NCBI GenBank assembly: GCA_902803785.1
Contig: CADCRE010000031.1
Location: 1-40,352 of the forward strand
Length of the DNA stretch: 40,352 bases
Reading direction: 5' to 3'
Origin: an uncultured Erysipelotrichaceae bacterium
GTDB lineage: Bacteria > Bacillota_I > Bacilli_A > Erysipelotrichales > Erysipelotrichaceae
The translations under genes and the position numbers were made by a program. Below are positions 30,989 to 39,549 of the stretch, piece after piece; position 1 is the stretch's first letter, and the number at the start of each line of letters is the position of its first letter. The notes under the pieces are model-generated. The model made no database searches. It was given only the letters and a program-made list of their open reading frames with translations, and was not told the DNA's origin.

Positions 30989-31794
30989 GATACAGGAGTG
31001 CAAAACTGACGAATGACGAAGGGAAGATGTGGCACATCGGTCTCGATGAGAACGATATCGGGAAACACGTCCTCCTTCCGGGAGATCCGGCACGCTGCGA
31101 GATGATCGCAAAGTGTTTCGATGAAGCGCACTATGTGTCCTCTTCCAGAGGAAATCCGACCTATACCGGGACCTATCACAATGCCCCGGTGAGTGTCATG
31201 AGTACCGGGATGGGTGCCATGGCGGTAGCGGTCTGCGTGGAAGAACTGAAACACATCGGCGCAAAGACACTGATCCGGACGGGGACCAGCGGTTCTTTAC
31301 AGCCGAACATTCCCAACGGTTCGTTCGTGATCGCGACCGGAGCGATCCGCGGAGAAGGTGCCAGCAGGGAATACATTCCGGAGGAATATCCGGCCGTTGC
31401 GGACATCGACGTGGTCTCCTGTCTGAGACAGGCCGCAAGGGAACTGGGAGAAGAACCGTATCTCGGGATCGTGAGAAGTCACGATGCCTTCTATATGGAA
31501 TCTCCGGGAGCGCATGAAGGCTATCTGGATCGGATCCGGATCTGGACGGATGCCGGGGCATTGGCGGTCGAGAATGAATCGTCTGCGCTGTTTACCGTTT
31601 CTTCCCTGCTGGGAGGACTGAGAGCAGGGACCATCCTTCTGGCCGGAGGATATCTGGGTTCTTCCTACGGTACGATGAAAAGCGATGATGGTGTGGACTA
31701 TCCGGCGAGGGTAGAGAAGATGACGAAGATCGCTCTGAGGGCGATCGAACTGCTGGACCAGCTGGACGATCTGAAGGACATCCGGGATGAATAA
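30985..31794 (+). CDS. Nucleoside phosphorylase (NP-I family)
   Basis: A 269-residue enzyme of the PNP/uridine phosphorylase superfamily that would split a nucleoside with phosphate into base and ribose-1-phosphate. It has LLPGDPARCEMIA near the start and RTGTSGSLQP (phosphate loop). The ribose-binding segment usually reads EMES; here it is Glu196-Asn197-Glu198-Ser199, so the Met is replaced. The base specificity is therefore uncertain; given the deaminase beside it, an inosine-type substrate is reasonable. It overlaps both neighbouring genes. Confidence 0.88.
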   Translation: MRYRSAKLTNDEGKMWHIGLDENDIGKHVLLPGDPARCEMIAKCFDEAHYVSSSRGNPTYTGTYHNAPVSVMSTGMGAMAVAVCVEELKHIGAKTLIRTGTSGSLQPNIPNGSFVIATGAIRGEGASREYIPEEYPAVADIDVVSCLRQAARELGEEPYLGIVRSHDAFYMESPGAHEGYLDRIRIWTDAGALAVENESSALFTVSSLLGGLRAGTILLAGGYLGSSYGTMKSDDGVDYPARVEKMTKIALRAIELLDQLDDLKDIRDE

Positions 31795-32413
31795 AGAGAA
31801 GATAAATATCAGAAAGGTCTTCCTGTTCCTGCTGGGACTGATCTTCAGCGAACTGGGGATCGCGTTTTATTACACCGCTGTCCTGGGGACCGATCCGATC
31901 AGTGTCTTCGTGGAAGGGATCTCCTTCCATGTGGGTCTGAGCGTCGGACAGATCTCTACGATCTGTAACGTGATCCTGGGTATCCTGACATACCTGTTTG
32001 AAAGAGACAGACTCGGGATCGGAACGATACTGACGATCCTGGCGGGCGGTCCTCTGATCGATCTGTTTTACGGGACCCTTCTGGGGATCTTTCCTCCGGA
32101 GACGACAGTTCTCGGAGTACGCTGTATCATCCTGGTCGCGGGACTCATCACCTATGCGCTGGGACTGGGGCTGATCCTGATCTGCGATCTGGGCATCGGG
32201 CCGTTCTCTTTCCCGCCGATCTGGCTGGCGAGAGTCACGAAGCTCGATCTGAAATATACACAGATCATCACGGATGCGCTGTTCTTTCTTGTGGGCATCC
32301 TGCTGGGAGGGATCTTCGGTCCAGGGACGGTCGTCGCCGTTCTGTTGACGGGACCGCTGATGACGATGTTTATGCGGCTCATCCGGCCGTTTGCGGAGAA
32401 ACAGGGAGAATAG
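31787..32413 (+). CDS. YczE/YyaS/YitT-type membrane protein
   Basis: A 208-residue integral membrane protein with about five helices. The segment LGTDPISVFVEG...GLSVGQISTICNVILG is characteristic of the YczE-like family, whose function is unknown. It begins eight bases before the stop of the phosphorylase gene and ends just before the pyrimidine phosphorylase start, so it is embedded in the nucleoside operon. A role in moving nucleobases or nucleosides across the membrane is only a guess from position. Confidence 0.8.
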   Translation: MNKEKINIRKVFLFLLGLIFSELGIAFYYTAVLGTDPISVFVEGISFHVGLSVGQISTICNVILGILTYLFERDRLGIGTILTILAGGPLIDLFYGTLLGIFPPETTVLGVRCIILVAGLITYALGLGLILICDLGIGPFSFPPIWLARVTKLDLKYTQIITDALFFLVGILLGGIFGPGTVVAVLLTGPLMTMFMRLIRPFAEKQGE

Positions 32414-32414
32414 A

Positions 32415-33710
32415 ATGAATATCATCGAGATCATTGAAAAGAAGAGAGACAGAAAAGAACTTAGCGAAGAAGAGATCCAGTACTGGATCGACGGGCTCTG
32501 TGACGGAAGCATTCCGGACTATCAGTCGACCGCCTTACTGATGGCGATCTATCTCAACGGAATGAATGAGAAGGAGACCTTCTATCTGACGAAGGCAATG
32601 ACCTATTCCGGAGAGATGCTGGACTTCTCGTCGATCGACGGGATCAAGGTCGATAAACATTCCAGCGGCGGCGTCGGAGACAAGACTTCGATCGCACTGA
32701 TGCCTCTTCTGGCGACGTGCGGGGTCAAGGTAGCCAAGATGTCCGGAGGAGCCCTCGGTTTCATGGGCGGAACGGTCGACAAACTCAGTTCCATTCCGGG
32801 AATGAACGTTTTTTTGCCGAAAGAGAAACTGATCGAACAGGTGAAAGAGATCGGGATCGCCATGGTCGGCCAGACCGGCAATCTCTGTCCGGCAGACAAG
32901 AAGATCTATGCGCTCAGAGATGTGACGGGAACGGTCAATTCTCTTCCTCTGATCGTATCTTCGATCATGTCCAAGAAGCTGGCCTGCGGTGACGATGTGA
33001 TCATGCTGGACGTGAAATACGGAGACGGTTCCGCAATGAAGGAACTGGATGATGCCAGAGAACTGGCCAAGGCGATGATCTCCGTCGGAAAGCAGTACGG
33101 AAAGAATATCGGTGCCTGTCTGACAAGCATGTCACAGCCTTTAGGGAATGCGGTCGGAAACGCACTGGAAGTCAGGGAAGCGATCGATACTCTGCATGGG
33201 AAAGGCCCTGCGGATTTTACCGATCTGGTCCTTCGTTCCGGTGCAGAACTGCTGGAACGTTCCGGACTGTATACCTATGAAGATGCGATGAATAAACTGA
33301 AGGAGAATATCGCAAACGGCTCTGCGGCAGCCTTGCTGAAGACGATGATCGAACACCAGGGCGGAGATGGAAGAGTCGTCGATGATACGTCGCTCCTGCC
33401 CCAGGCGAGATTTGTCACTGAGATAAAAGCGGAAAAGAGCGGTTATGTGACCGATCTGAAGAGCCAGATGATCGGAGAACTGTCCATGGCTCTGGGAGCC
33501 GGAAGAAGATCTGCGGAAGATGAGATCGACTATGCGGTCGGCATCGTCCTGAATAAGAAAGTCAACGATCCGGTCAGGGAAGGGGATGTCCTCGCCTATA
33601 TCCATCACGATTCCCCGCTCAGTGAAGAATGGCTGGAGAAGTATTCTCAGGTCACGGAGATCTCTGAAAATCCGACAGAACCGGTTCCGATCATTGCGGA
33701 AGTATTATAA
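32415..33710 (+). CDS. pdp: Pyrimidine nucleoside phosphorylase
   Basis: A 431-residue enzyme of the thymidine/pyrimidine phosphorylase family (about 433 residues is typical). The opening MNIIEIIEKKRD, phosphate-binding KHSSGGVGDKTS and LDVKYGDGSAMK are family signatures; the last usually reads K-x-G-x-G-A-F-M-K, so it is slightly altered. It converts uridine, thymidine or deoxyuridine plus phosphate into base and (deoxy)ribose-1-phosphate. The start chosen is ATG 32415, preceded by AGGGAGA; a longer frame from 32391 overlaps the previous gene and lacks a site. It is the last gene before the BMP promoter. Confidence 0.93.
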   Translation: MNIIEIIEKKRDRKELSEEEIQYWIDGLCDGSIPDYQSTALLMAIYLNGMNEKETFYLTKAMTYSGEMLDFSSIDGIKVDKHSSGGVGDKTSIALMPLLATCGVKVAKMSGGALGFMGGTVDKLSSIPGMNVFLPKEKLIEQVKEIGIAMVGQTGNLCPADKKIYALRDVTGTVNSLPLIVSSIMSKKLACGDDVIMLDVKYGDGSAMKELDDARELAKAMISVGKQYGKNIGACLTSMSQPLGNAVGNALEVREAIDTLHGKGPADFTDLVLRSGAELLERSGLYTYEDAMNKLKENIANGSAAALLKTMIEHQGGDGRVVDDTSLLPQARFVTEIKAEKSGYVTDLKSQMIGELSMALGAGRRSAEDEIDYAVGIVLNKKVNDPVREGDVLAYIHHDSPLSEEWLEKYSQVTEISENPTEPVPIIAEVL

Positions 33711-33737
33711 AAAAAATCTGATGTTCCATGTGGTTTA

Positions 33738-33746
33738 TGTTAGAAT
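33738..33746 (+). promoter_or_regulatory. Extended -10 promoter of the nucleoside importer operon
   Basis: TG-T-TAGAAT (33738-33746), 85 bases before the BMP start. It lies upstream of two palindromes, so a repressor bound there would block elongation or initiation. Confidence 0.5.
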
Positions 33747-33771
33747 AAAAACAGGATTAAACTCTTTTGAT

Positions 33772-33802
33772 ATGGTTTAACCATCCTCGGATGTTTAAAC
33801 AT
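33772..33802. promoter_or_regulatory. Tandem palindromic operators before the importer operon
   Basis: ATGGTT-T-AACCAT (33772-33784) and ATGTTTAAACAT (33791-33802) are both perfect palindromes, six bases apart, centres about 18.5 bases apart. They lie between the extended -10 box and the BMP ribosome site (GAAGGGAG), a place typical of repressor sites. The regulator is not in this window; nucleoside-responsive repressors are candidates. Confidence 0.65.
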
Positions 33803-33831
33803 AGATTAGTGATTAAAAGAAGGGAGAAAAA

Positions 33832-34965
33832 ATGAAAAAACTTTTATCATTACTGATGGCAGTACTGATGGTTTTCGCACTTGTCGGCTGTTCCGGCGGT
33901 AACAACGGCGGCAACGAAGGCGGCGAATCTTCTGATGTCATCCAGGCTGAGATCGTCCTCGTAACAGACGCAAAGTCCGTAGACGATAAGGGCTTCAACC
34001 AGTATTCCTGGGAAGGCGTTGTCCAGTATGCGAAGGAAACAGGCGTTTCCACGAACTACTACATGCCTACAGAACAGACAACTGAACAGTACCTGGCACA
34101 GATCGCTACCGCTGTCAAGGGCGGAGCTAAGATCATCGTTTGCCCGGGCTATCTGTTTGGTGATGCTGTTGCAGAAGCTCAGTTCACTTATCCAGATGTT
34201 ACATTCATCTGCATCGACTTCACTCCGGCTGATGTTCAGCCAAATGCTTTAGGCGTTCTCTTCGAAGAAGAAGAATCCGGCTTCCTGGCTGGTTATGCAG
34301 CTGTCAAGGAAGGCTTCAGAAACTTAGGTTTCGACGGCGCTATGGCTGTTCCGGCTGTCAAGAACTTCGGTTACGGCTACCTGGTAGGTGCTGACTACGC
34401 CGCTAAGGAATTAGGCCTTGCTAAGGGTGATGTCAACGTTAAGTACTCTTACACTGGTGAATTCGCTGAAAAACCTGAATTCGTTACAGCTGACCAGGGT
34501 TGGTACACTGACGGTACAGAAGTTATCTTCGGTTGCGGTTCTCCGAGAAACGCTTTCGAAGCAGCTGACAAGTTCAACGCTACTTCTGACCACACTGTCT
34601 GGGCTATCGGTGTTGATACTGACTGCTCCGACCAGTCTGAATACGTCATCACTTCTGCTATGAAGAACCTGTCCCCGGTCGTATATTCCCTGATCAAGGA
34701 CGTATACGCAGGAACATTCGAAGGCGGCACTTCCAAGTACTACAACATCAACCAGGATGCTTCCGCTCTTCCGATGGCTTCTTCCAAGTTCCAGAACTTC
34801 ACAGAAGCTGATTACGAAGCGATCGTCAGCAAGCTGAAGACAGACGAAGCATTCCGTACTTCTCTGCCTACCGGCTACGGCAACGGCGAAGCTAACGACT
34901 ACGTAAGCGTTACTGAACTCGCTCCGAAACTCGAGCTGGTAACTGTCGACGTCGTCAAGGAATAA
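33832..34965 (+). CDS. BMP family nucleoside-binding lipoprotein
   Basis: A 377-residue substrate-binding lipoprotein: signal sequence, then lipobox ALVGC with Cys20 as the lipid anchor, then a Gly/Asn/Glu-rich tether (about 21-33) and the BMP domain (DKGFNQYSWEGV near residue 50, typical). It hands nucleosides such as guanosine, inosine or uridine to the ABC importer encoded next. Codon use changes here: Ala is mainly GCT and Val GTT in much of the gene (about 34130-34640), whereas neighbours use GCG/GCC/GTC. This suggests strong expression. A hairpin follows before the ATPase gene. Confidence 0.93.
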   Translation: MKKLLSLLMAVLMVFALVGCSGGNNGGNEGGESSDVIQAEIVLVTDAKSVDDKGFNQYSWEGVVQYAKETGVSTNYYMPTEQTTEQYLAQIATAVKGGAKIIVCPGYLFGDAVAEAQFTYPDVTFICIDFTPADVQPNALGVLFEEEESGFLAGYAAVKEGFRNLGFDGAMAVPAVKNFGYGYLVGADYAAKELGLAKGDVNVKYSYTGEFAEKPEFVTADQGWYTDGTEVIFGCGSPRNAFEAADKFNATSDHTVWAIGVDTDCSDQSEYVITSAMKNLSPVVYSLIKDVYAGTFEGGTSKYYNINQDASALPMASSKFQNFTEADYEAIVSKLKTDEAFRTSLPTGYGNGEANDYVSVTELAPKLELVTVDVVKE

Positions 34966-34983
34966 TCCGAGATTTCGGCTTTT

Positions 34984-35013
34984 AAGGGCTGGCTAGTATG
35001 TTAGCTGGCCCTT
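34984..35013 (+). terminator. Intercistronic hairpin between lipoprotein and ATPase genes
   Basis: AAGGGCTGGCTA, six-base loop, TAGCTGGCCCTT, a 12-base stem with two G-T pairs, followed by TCTTTTATTCTTTTT. It is a likely partial terminator that makes the lipoprotein more abundant than the ABC subunits. Confidence 0.8.
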
Positions 35014-35057
35014 TCTTTTATTCTTTTTATCACTGATTCACCTTTATCGAAACAAAA

Positions 35058-35089
35058 AACCATCTGATCTATGGTTGATCCAATAATAT
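35058..35089 (+). promoter_or_regulatory. Hairpin/operator-like repeat and -10-like box before the ATPase gene
   Basis: AACCAT-CTGATCT-ATGGTT (35058-35076) is a perfect inverted repeat made of the same half-sites as the operator at 33772, in reverse order. TAATAT (35084-35089) follows, then AAGGGG and ATG 35102. It may be a second regulated promoter. Confidence 0.45.
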
Positions 35090-35101
35090 GAAAGGGGCTA
35101 C

Positions 35102-36634
35102 ATGGAAAATTACGCAATTGAGATGTTGAACATCACGAAGCGATTCCCGGGAATCGTAGCGAATGACAACATCACCCTTCAGGTAAAGTACGGAGAGATC
35201 CATGCCTTGCTTGGAGAGAACGGTGCGGGAAAGTCCACACTGATGAGTGTCCTCTTCGGACTGTACAAGCCGGAAGAGGGAAAGATCCTTCTGGACGGAG
35301 AGGAAGTCAAGATCACCAATCCGAAGAAGGCGAACGAACTCGGTATCGGTATGGTCCACCAGCACTTCATGCAGATCAAGAATTTCACAGTCCTGGAAAA
35401 CATCATCCTTGGTGTCGAGACGACGAAGAACGGCGTCCTGCAGATGGATGAAGCCAGGAAGAAAGTCGTGAAACTTTCCGAACAGTACGGACTGAAGATC
35501 GATCCGGATGCTATGGTCAGAGACATCACTGTCGGCCAGCAGCAGCGTGTCGAGATCCTGAAGATGCTGTACCGTGACTGTAAGATCCTGATCTTTGACG
35601 AGCCGACTGCCGTCCTGACTCCGCAGGAGATCGATGAACTCATGGTGATCATGAGGAATCTGAAGAAGGAAGGCAAAGCCATCATCTTCATCACTCACAA
35701 ACTGGATGAGATCAAGGCTGTCTCTGACAAGTGTACCGTCCTGCGTTTAGGCAAATGTATCGGAACGGTCGATACCGCAACGACGACGACACATCAGATG
35801 GCTGAAATGATGGTCGGAAGAGAAGTCAACTTCCATGTAGACAAGGCTCCGCAGAAACTGGGCGATGTCATCCTGTCTTTGAGAGATGTCAAGCTCAAGA
35901 GTGAGATCGCTGATAAATACGTGCTGAACGGCGTATCCTTTGATGTCCACGCAGGAGAGATCCTGTGTATCGCAGGTGTCGAAGGAAACGGTCAGTCCGA
36001 AGTCGTCAAAGTCATCTCCGGTCTTTTACAGCAGGAATCCGGTCAGATCCTCCTCAAGGGAAAGGATATCTCACATGAATCCAGAAGACAGAGGATCATC
36101 GACGGTATCTCCTATGTTCCGGAAGACAGACACAAACACGGTGTCATCCTGGATAACACCCTGGAAGAGAACCTCGCATTGAAGAAGTACTTTCTTCCTG
36201 AATATCAGAAAAACGGTGTCATCAATTTCAAGGCGAGAAGAGAACTCGCGGACAAACTGATCGATGAATTCGATATCAGAAGTTCGGAAGGCAGAAGCAC
36301 CGTGACCCGTTCCATGTCCGGCGGCAACCAGCAGAAGGCCATCGTCGCACGTGAGATCGATGCGGAACATGACGTTCTGGTAGCGATCCAGCCGACCAGA
36401 GGTCTGGACGTCGGTGCGATCGAAGGTATCCATGCGAACCTGGTCGCACAGCGTGATGCCGGAAAGGCAGTCCTTCTGGTCTCGTTCGATCTGGAAGAAG
36501 TCATGGGCGTATCCGACAGGATCATCGTCTTCTACGAAGGAGAAGTCGTTGCGAATGTCCGTCCGGAAGATGTGACAGTCAACGAACTCGGCTTATACAT
36601 GGCCGGCAGTAAGAAGGGAGAGAACCTATGTTAA
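35102..36634 (+). CDS. Nucleoside ABC importer, double ATPase subunit
   Basis: A 510-residue protein with two ATPase domains, as in RnsB/NupO. Domain 1 has Walker A GENGAGKST (about residues 39-47), signature ITVGQQQR and LIFDEPTAVL. Domain 2 has a degenerate Walker A (GVEGNGQSE, no Lys), signature MSGGNQQK and an altered Walker B (VAIQPTRGLD), normal for this family. It powers uptake of nucleosides with the two permeases that follow, and overlaps the first by seven bases. AAGGGG precedes the start. Confidence 0.95.
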   Translation: MENYAIEMLNITKRFPGIVANDNITLQVKYGEIHALLGENGAGKSTLMSVLFGLYKPEEGKILLDGEEVKITNPKKANELGIGMVHQHFMQIKNFTVLENIILGVETTKNGVLQMDEARKKVVKLSEQYGLKIDPDAMVRDITVGQQQRVEILKMLYRDCKILIFDEPTAVLTPQEIDELMVIMRNLKKEGKAIIFITHKLDEIKAVSDKCTVLRLGKCIGTVDTATTTTHQMAEMMVGREVNFHVDKAPQKLGDVILSLRDVKLKSEIADKYVLNGVSFDVHAGEILCIAGVEGNGQSEVVKVISGLLQQESGQILLKGKDISHESRRQRIIDGISYVPEDRHKHGVILDNTLEENLALKKYFLPEYQKNGVINFKARRELADKLIDEFDIRSSEGRSTVTRSMSGGNQQKAIVAREIDAEHDVLVAIQPTRGLDVGAIEGIHANLVAQRDAGKAVLLVSFDLEEVMGVSDRIIVFYEGEVVANVRPEDVTVNELGLYMAGSKKGENLC

Positions 36635-37731
36635 AGAAGATCTTAATGGCGAAGCGGGATTATTCCGGCGTTCTGTCCTCCCTGCTCGCTATCTTTATCG
36701 GTCTGCTGGTCGGTTTCCTGGCGATGCTGGTGGTAAAACCTTCCGCAGCTCTGTCCGGTCTGAGACTTCTGGTCACCGGCGGCTTCTTCAACGGACTGAC
36801 GACATTCGGTTCCGTATTCTTCTACGCAACACCGATCGTACTCTGCGGTCTCGGTGATGCGTTCGCCTTCAAGGCTTCCATCTTCAATATCGGTGGTCCG
36901 GGCCAGATGCATGTCGGTGCACTGGTTGCTGTCTGGGTCACCTGCAATATCGGCCTCGGTGCTCCGCTTTCAACGATCATCGGTCTGCTCTGCGGCGCTC
37001 TCGCCGGTGCTTTATGGGCACTGATTCCTGCATTGCTGAATGCCTACAAGAGAGTCAACATCATCATCACCACGATCATGATGAACTACATCGGCATGTA
37101 TCTGGCGGTCGATATTCTGAAGAAATCGAATATCTTCGATAATACGAAGAACCAGTCGATCAACGTTCCGAGAGATCTGCGTGTCGCCCGTATGGGTCTG
37201 GATAAACTGTTTGTAGGAAGCGCGATCGACTGTGGATTCTTCATCGCGGTCATCATTGCGATCATCCTCTGGTTCATTCTGGAAAAGACCACGTTCGGTT
37301 ACGAGATCAAGGCTGTCGGTAAGAACAGAGATGCGGCAGACTATGCCGGTATCGATGCGAAAAAGACCATCGTATTATCTGTCCTTATTTCCGGCGCACT
37401 GATCGGTCTGGGCGGCGGCTTCATGTATCTGGGCTGGGCAGGCAAGTATCTGCTTGGTTCCAACACACAGCTTTCCGAAGGTTTCACCGGTATCGCAGTC
37501 ACGATGCTGGCCAACAACAATCCGATCGCATGTATCTTCTCCGGGTTCTTCCTGGCTTATCTGACCCAGTCCGGTTCCTACATGCAGGCAGTCGGTTTCG
37601 CGCCGGAGATCGTCAAGGTCATTTCCGCTGTCGTCATCTACTGTTCCGCATTGTCCCGTCTGGTATCTGAATACCTCAGGAGAAAGAAACTCGATTATCT
37701 CGGTCGGGAACAGAAAGGAGATCTCAGATAA
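36628..37731 (+). CDS. Nucleoside ABC importer permease 1
   Basis: A 367-residue membrane permease of the BPD_transp_2 type with about nine to ten helices, as in RnsC/NupP. The conserved cytoplasmic stretch GYEIKAVGKNRDAADYAGI contacts the ATPase. It overlaps the ATPase gene by seven bases and the next permease by one base (TAATG), so all are co-translated. The two permeases form the membrane channel. Confidence 0.94.
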   Translation: MLKKILMAKRDYSGVLSSLLAIFIGLLVGFLAMLVVKPSAALSGLRLLVTGGFFNGLTTFGSVFFYATPIVLCGLGDAFAFKASIFNIGGPGQMHVGALVAVWVTCNIGLGAPLSTIIGLLCGALAGALWALIPALLNAYKRVNIIITTIMMNYIGMYLAVDILKKSNIFDNTKNQSINVPRDLRVARMGLDKLFVGSAIDCGFFIAVIIAIILWFILEKTTFGYEIKAVGKNRDAADYAGIDAKKTIVLSVLISGALIGLGGGFMYLGWAGKYLLGSNTQLSEGFTGIAVTMLANNNPIACIFSGFFLAYLTQSGSYMQAVGFAPEIVKVISAVVIYCSALSRLVSEYLRRKKLDYLGREQKGDLR

Positions 37732-38690
37732 TGAATGCTTGGATTCGTTTAATCGGCGGCGGTATCTTACTGTTCTTTATGCCTCTGACGATCGGCGGCA
37801 TTGCCGACCTGTTCGCGGAGAGATCCGGTGTCCTGTGTATGTGTGTCGAAGGTATCATGGTCGGCGGCGCATTCTTCGGCGTCCTGATGATCCGTCTGTT
37901 CGCAGAGACGATGGGTGTCTGGCCTTTGCTGGCACTGTCGATCGTCGTATCGATGATCGCGGGACTGGTGATCGGTCTCCTGCATGGTTTTGCAGCCATT
38001 CATCTGAAGGCAGAACAGAATATCTCTTCCACAGCCATCAATAACTTCGTACCGGCACTGACGATGCTGATCTCAAAATCAGTCTTCGGTACGGATAACT
38101 TCACTTATTCTTCCAACAAGTTCATCATTCCGAAGGTCCCTGTCCTCGGAGACATCCCGGTCATCGGACCGCTGTTCTTCCAGGGAGCCTATGCGACGAC
38201 CTATATCGGTATCGTACTGGTCATCATCCTGTGGTTCATCCTCTACAAGACGAGGTTCGGACTTCAGCTCAGATCGACCGGTGAAAACCCTCAGGCATCC
38301 GATTCCGTCGGTATCTCCGTCTATCAGATGAGATATGCGGCAATGGCGATCGCCGGAGCGATGGCCGGACTTGCGGGCTTCACCTATATCCTGACGACAT
38401 CCTATGTCTTCATGGGTTCTGTCTACGGTTACGGATTCCTGGCACTTTCCATCGTCTCTCTGGGACAGTGGAAACCGAGCGGGATCATGCTGGGAGCGCT
38501 GCTGTTCGGCGCGATCGGTGTCATCTCTTCGACCTACTCCGTCATTCCGGTCCTCCAGAACCTGCCGATCCCGGGCGTCTTCTATTCGATGCTGCCGTAC
38601 ATCATCACTCTGATCGTCGTTGCAGTTACACCGAATGCACACAATGCCCCGGCAGTCTGCGGTGAACCGTACGACAAGTCCAAGAGATAA
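37731..38690 (+). CDS. Nucleoside ABC importer permease 2
   Basis: A 319-residue permease, partner of the preceding one (RnsD/NupQ type), with about nine helices. The coupling segment is RFGLQLRSTGENPQASDSVGI. Early residues LFAERSGVLCMCVEGIMVGGAFFGV fit the family. Its C-terminal end (APAVCGEPYDKSKR) is cytoplasmic. Confidence 0.94.
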   Translation: MNAWIRLIGGGILLFFMPLTIGGIADLFAERSGVLCMCVEGIMVGGAFFGVLMIRLFAETMGVWPLLALSIVVSMIAGLVIGLLHGFAAIHLKAEQNISSTAINNFVPALTMLISKSVFGTDNFTYSSNKFIIPKVPVLGDIPVIGPLFFQGAYATTYIGIVLVIILWFILYKTRFGLQLRSTGENPQASDSVGISVYQMRYAAMAIAGAMAGLAGFTYILTTSYVFMGSVYGYGFLALSIVSLGQWKPSGIMLGALLFGAIGVISSTYSVIPVLQNLPIPGVFYSMLPYIITLIVVAVTPNAHNAPAVCGEPYDKSKR

Positions 38691-38717
38691 TGAGAAACAG
38701 ATCATAATATCTGAAAC

Positions 38718-38757
38718 AAAAAGGACATTGGGTCATATTGTTCCCGGTGACCTTTTT
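38718..38757 (+). terminator. Hairpin between importer and uridine phosphorylase genes
   Basis: AAAAAGG pairs with CCTTTTT, extended by CA/TG after one mismatch and GGG/CCC in the loop region. It is likely a partial terminator or processing site, since the next ATG is only 24 bases away. Confidence 0.6.
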
Positions 38758-38780
38758 ACACTAGAAAGAAGGAGAATACA

Positions 38781-39527
38781 ATGACAACACACTTTTTCGA
38801 TAAGAACGCTGAACTGCAGTATCACACTCATATCCGTCCGGGAGATGTCGGAAGATATGTCCTGCTTCCGGGAGATCCGTTCCGTACCGATCTGATCGCT
38901 TCCTATTTCGATGATCCGAAACTGATCGCACACAACCGTGAACACAAGACCTGGACCGGCTATCTGAACGGAGAGAAGGTCTCTGTCACATCGACCGGAA
39001 TGGGCTGTCCTTCCACGGCGATCGCTCTGGAAGAACTGATCAAATGCGGTGCAGATACCTTTATCCGTGTCGGAACGGCAGGAAGGGTATGTGATGAATC
39101 CTATGACGAAAGTCTCGACGGTGTTATCAATAACGCCGCTGTCCGTGATGAAGGAACGACGATCCATTATATCCCGATCGAGTATCCGGCTGTTGCGGAC
39201 CGTCACGTGGTCGCAGCTCTGGCAGATGCGGCGAAGAAACTCGGATACAACTTCCTGGAAGGCATCACACAGTCCAAGGATTCCTTCTACGGTCAGCATT
39301 CTCCGGAGACGATGCCGGCAGAGGCGAGATTGAAAGAACGCTGGGAAGCATGGAGGAGAGGGCACGTCGTTTCCTCCGAAATGGAATGTGCGGCACTGTT
39401 CGTCATCAGTTCCATCCGCAGATGCCGGGCAGGCGCCATCATGGCTTTCACGGAGATGGAGAAGTCGGTAGAGACGGCATGTGAAGCCATCAAGATCCTG
39501 ATCGAAGAAGACAAAAAGAATTTATAA
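38781..39527 (+). CDS. udp: Uridine phosphorylase
   Basis: A 248-residue NP-I enzyme, the usual size for uridine phosphorylase. It has LLPGDPFRTDLIA, VTSTGMGCPSTAIA, FIRVGTAG (phosphate loop) and the ribose-binding SSEMECAALF with intact Glu-Met-Glu. It converts uridine plus phosphate to uracil and ribose-1-phosphate. Contrast the other phosphorylase at 30985, where this Met is Asn. AAGGAG precedes the start. It directly follows the importer and would use its cargo. Confidence 0.92.
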   Translation: MTTHFFDKNAELQYHTHIRPGDVGRYVLLPGDPFRTDLIASYFDDPKLIAHNREHKTWTGYLNGEKVSVTSTGMGCPSTAIALEELIKCGADTFIRVGTAGRVCDESYDESLDGVINNAAVRDEGTTIHYIPIEYPAVADRHVVAALADAAKKLGYNFLEGITQSKDSFYGQHSPETMPAEARLKERWEAWRRGHVVSSEMECAALFVISSIRRCRAGAIMAFTEMEKSVETACEAIKILIEEDKKNL

Positions 39528-39549
39528 TGGAGCTGTTAGGAGAAACACT

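Noticed and set aside
32391-32414. Longer start for pyrimidine phosphorylase
   Set aside because: The added residues lie inside the previous gene without a ribosome site, and family members begin MNIIEIIEKKRD.
35102-36634. Missing Walker A Lys in the second ATPase domain taken as a defect
   Set aside because: This degeneration is normal in the RnsB/RbsA-type double ATPase family.
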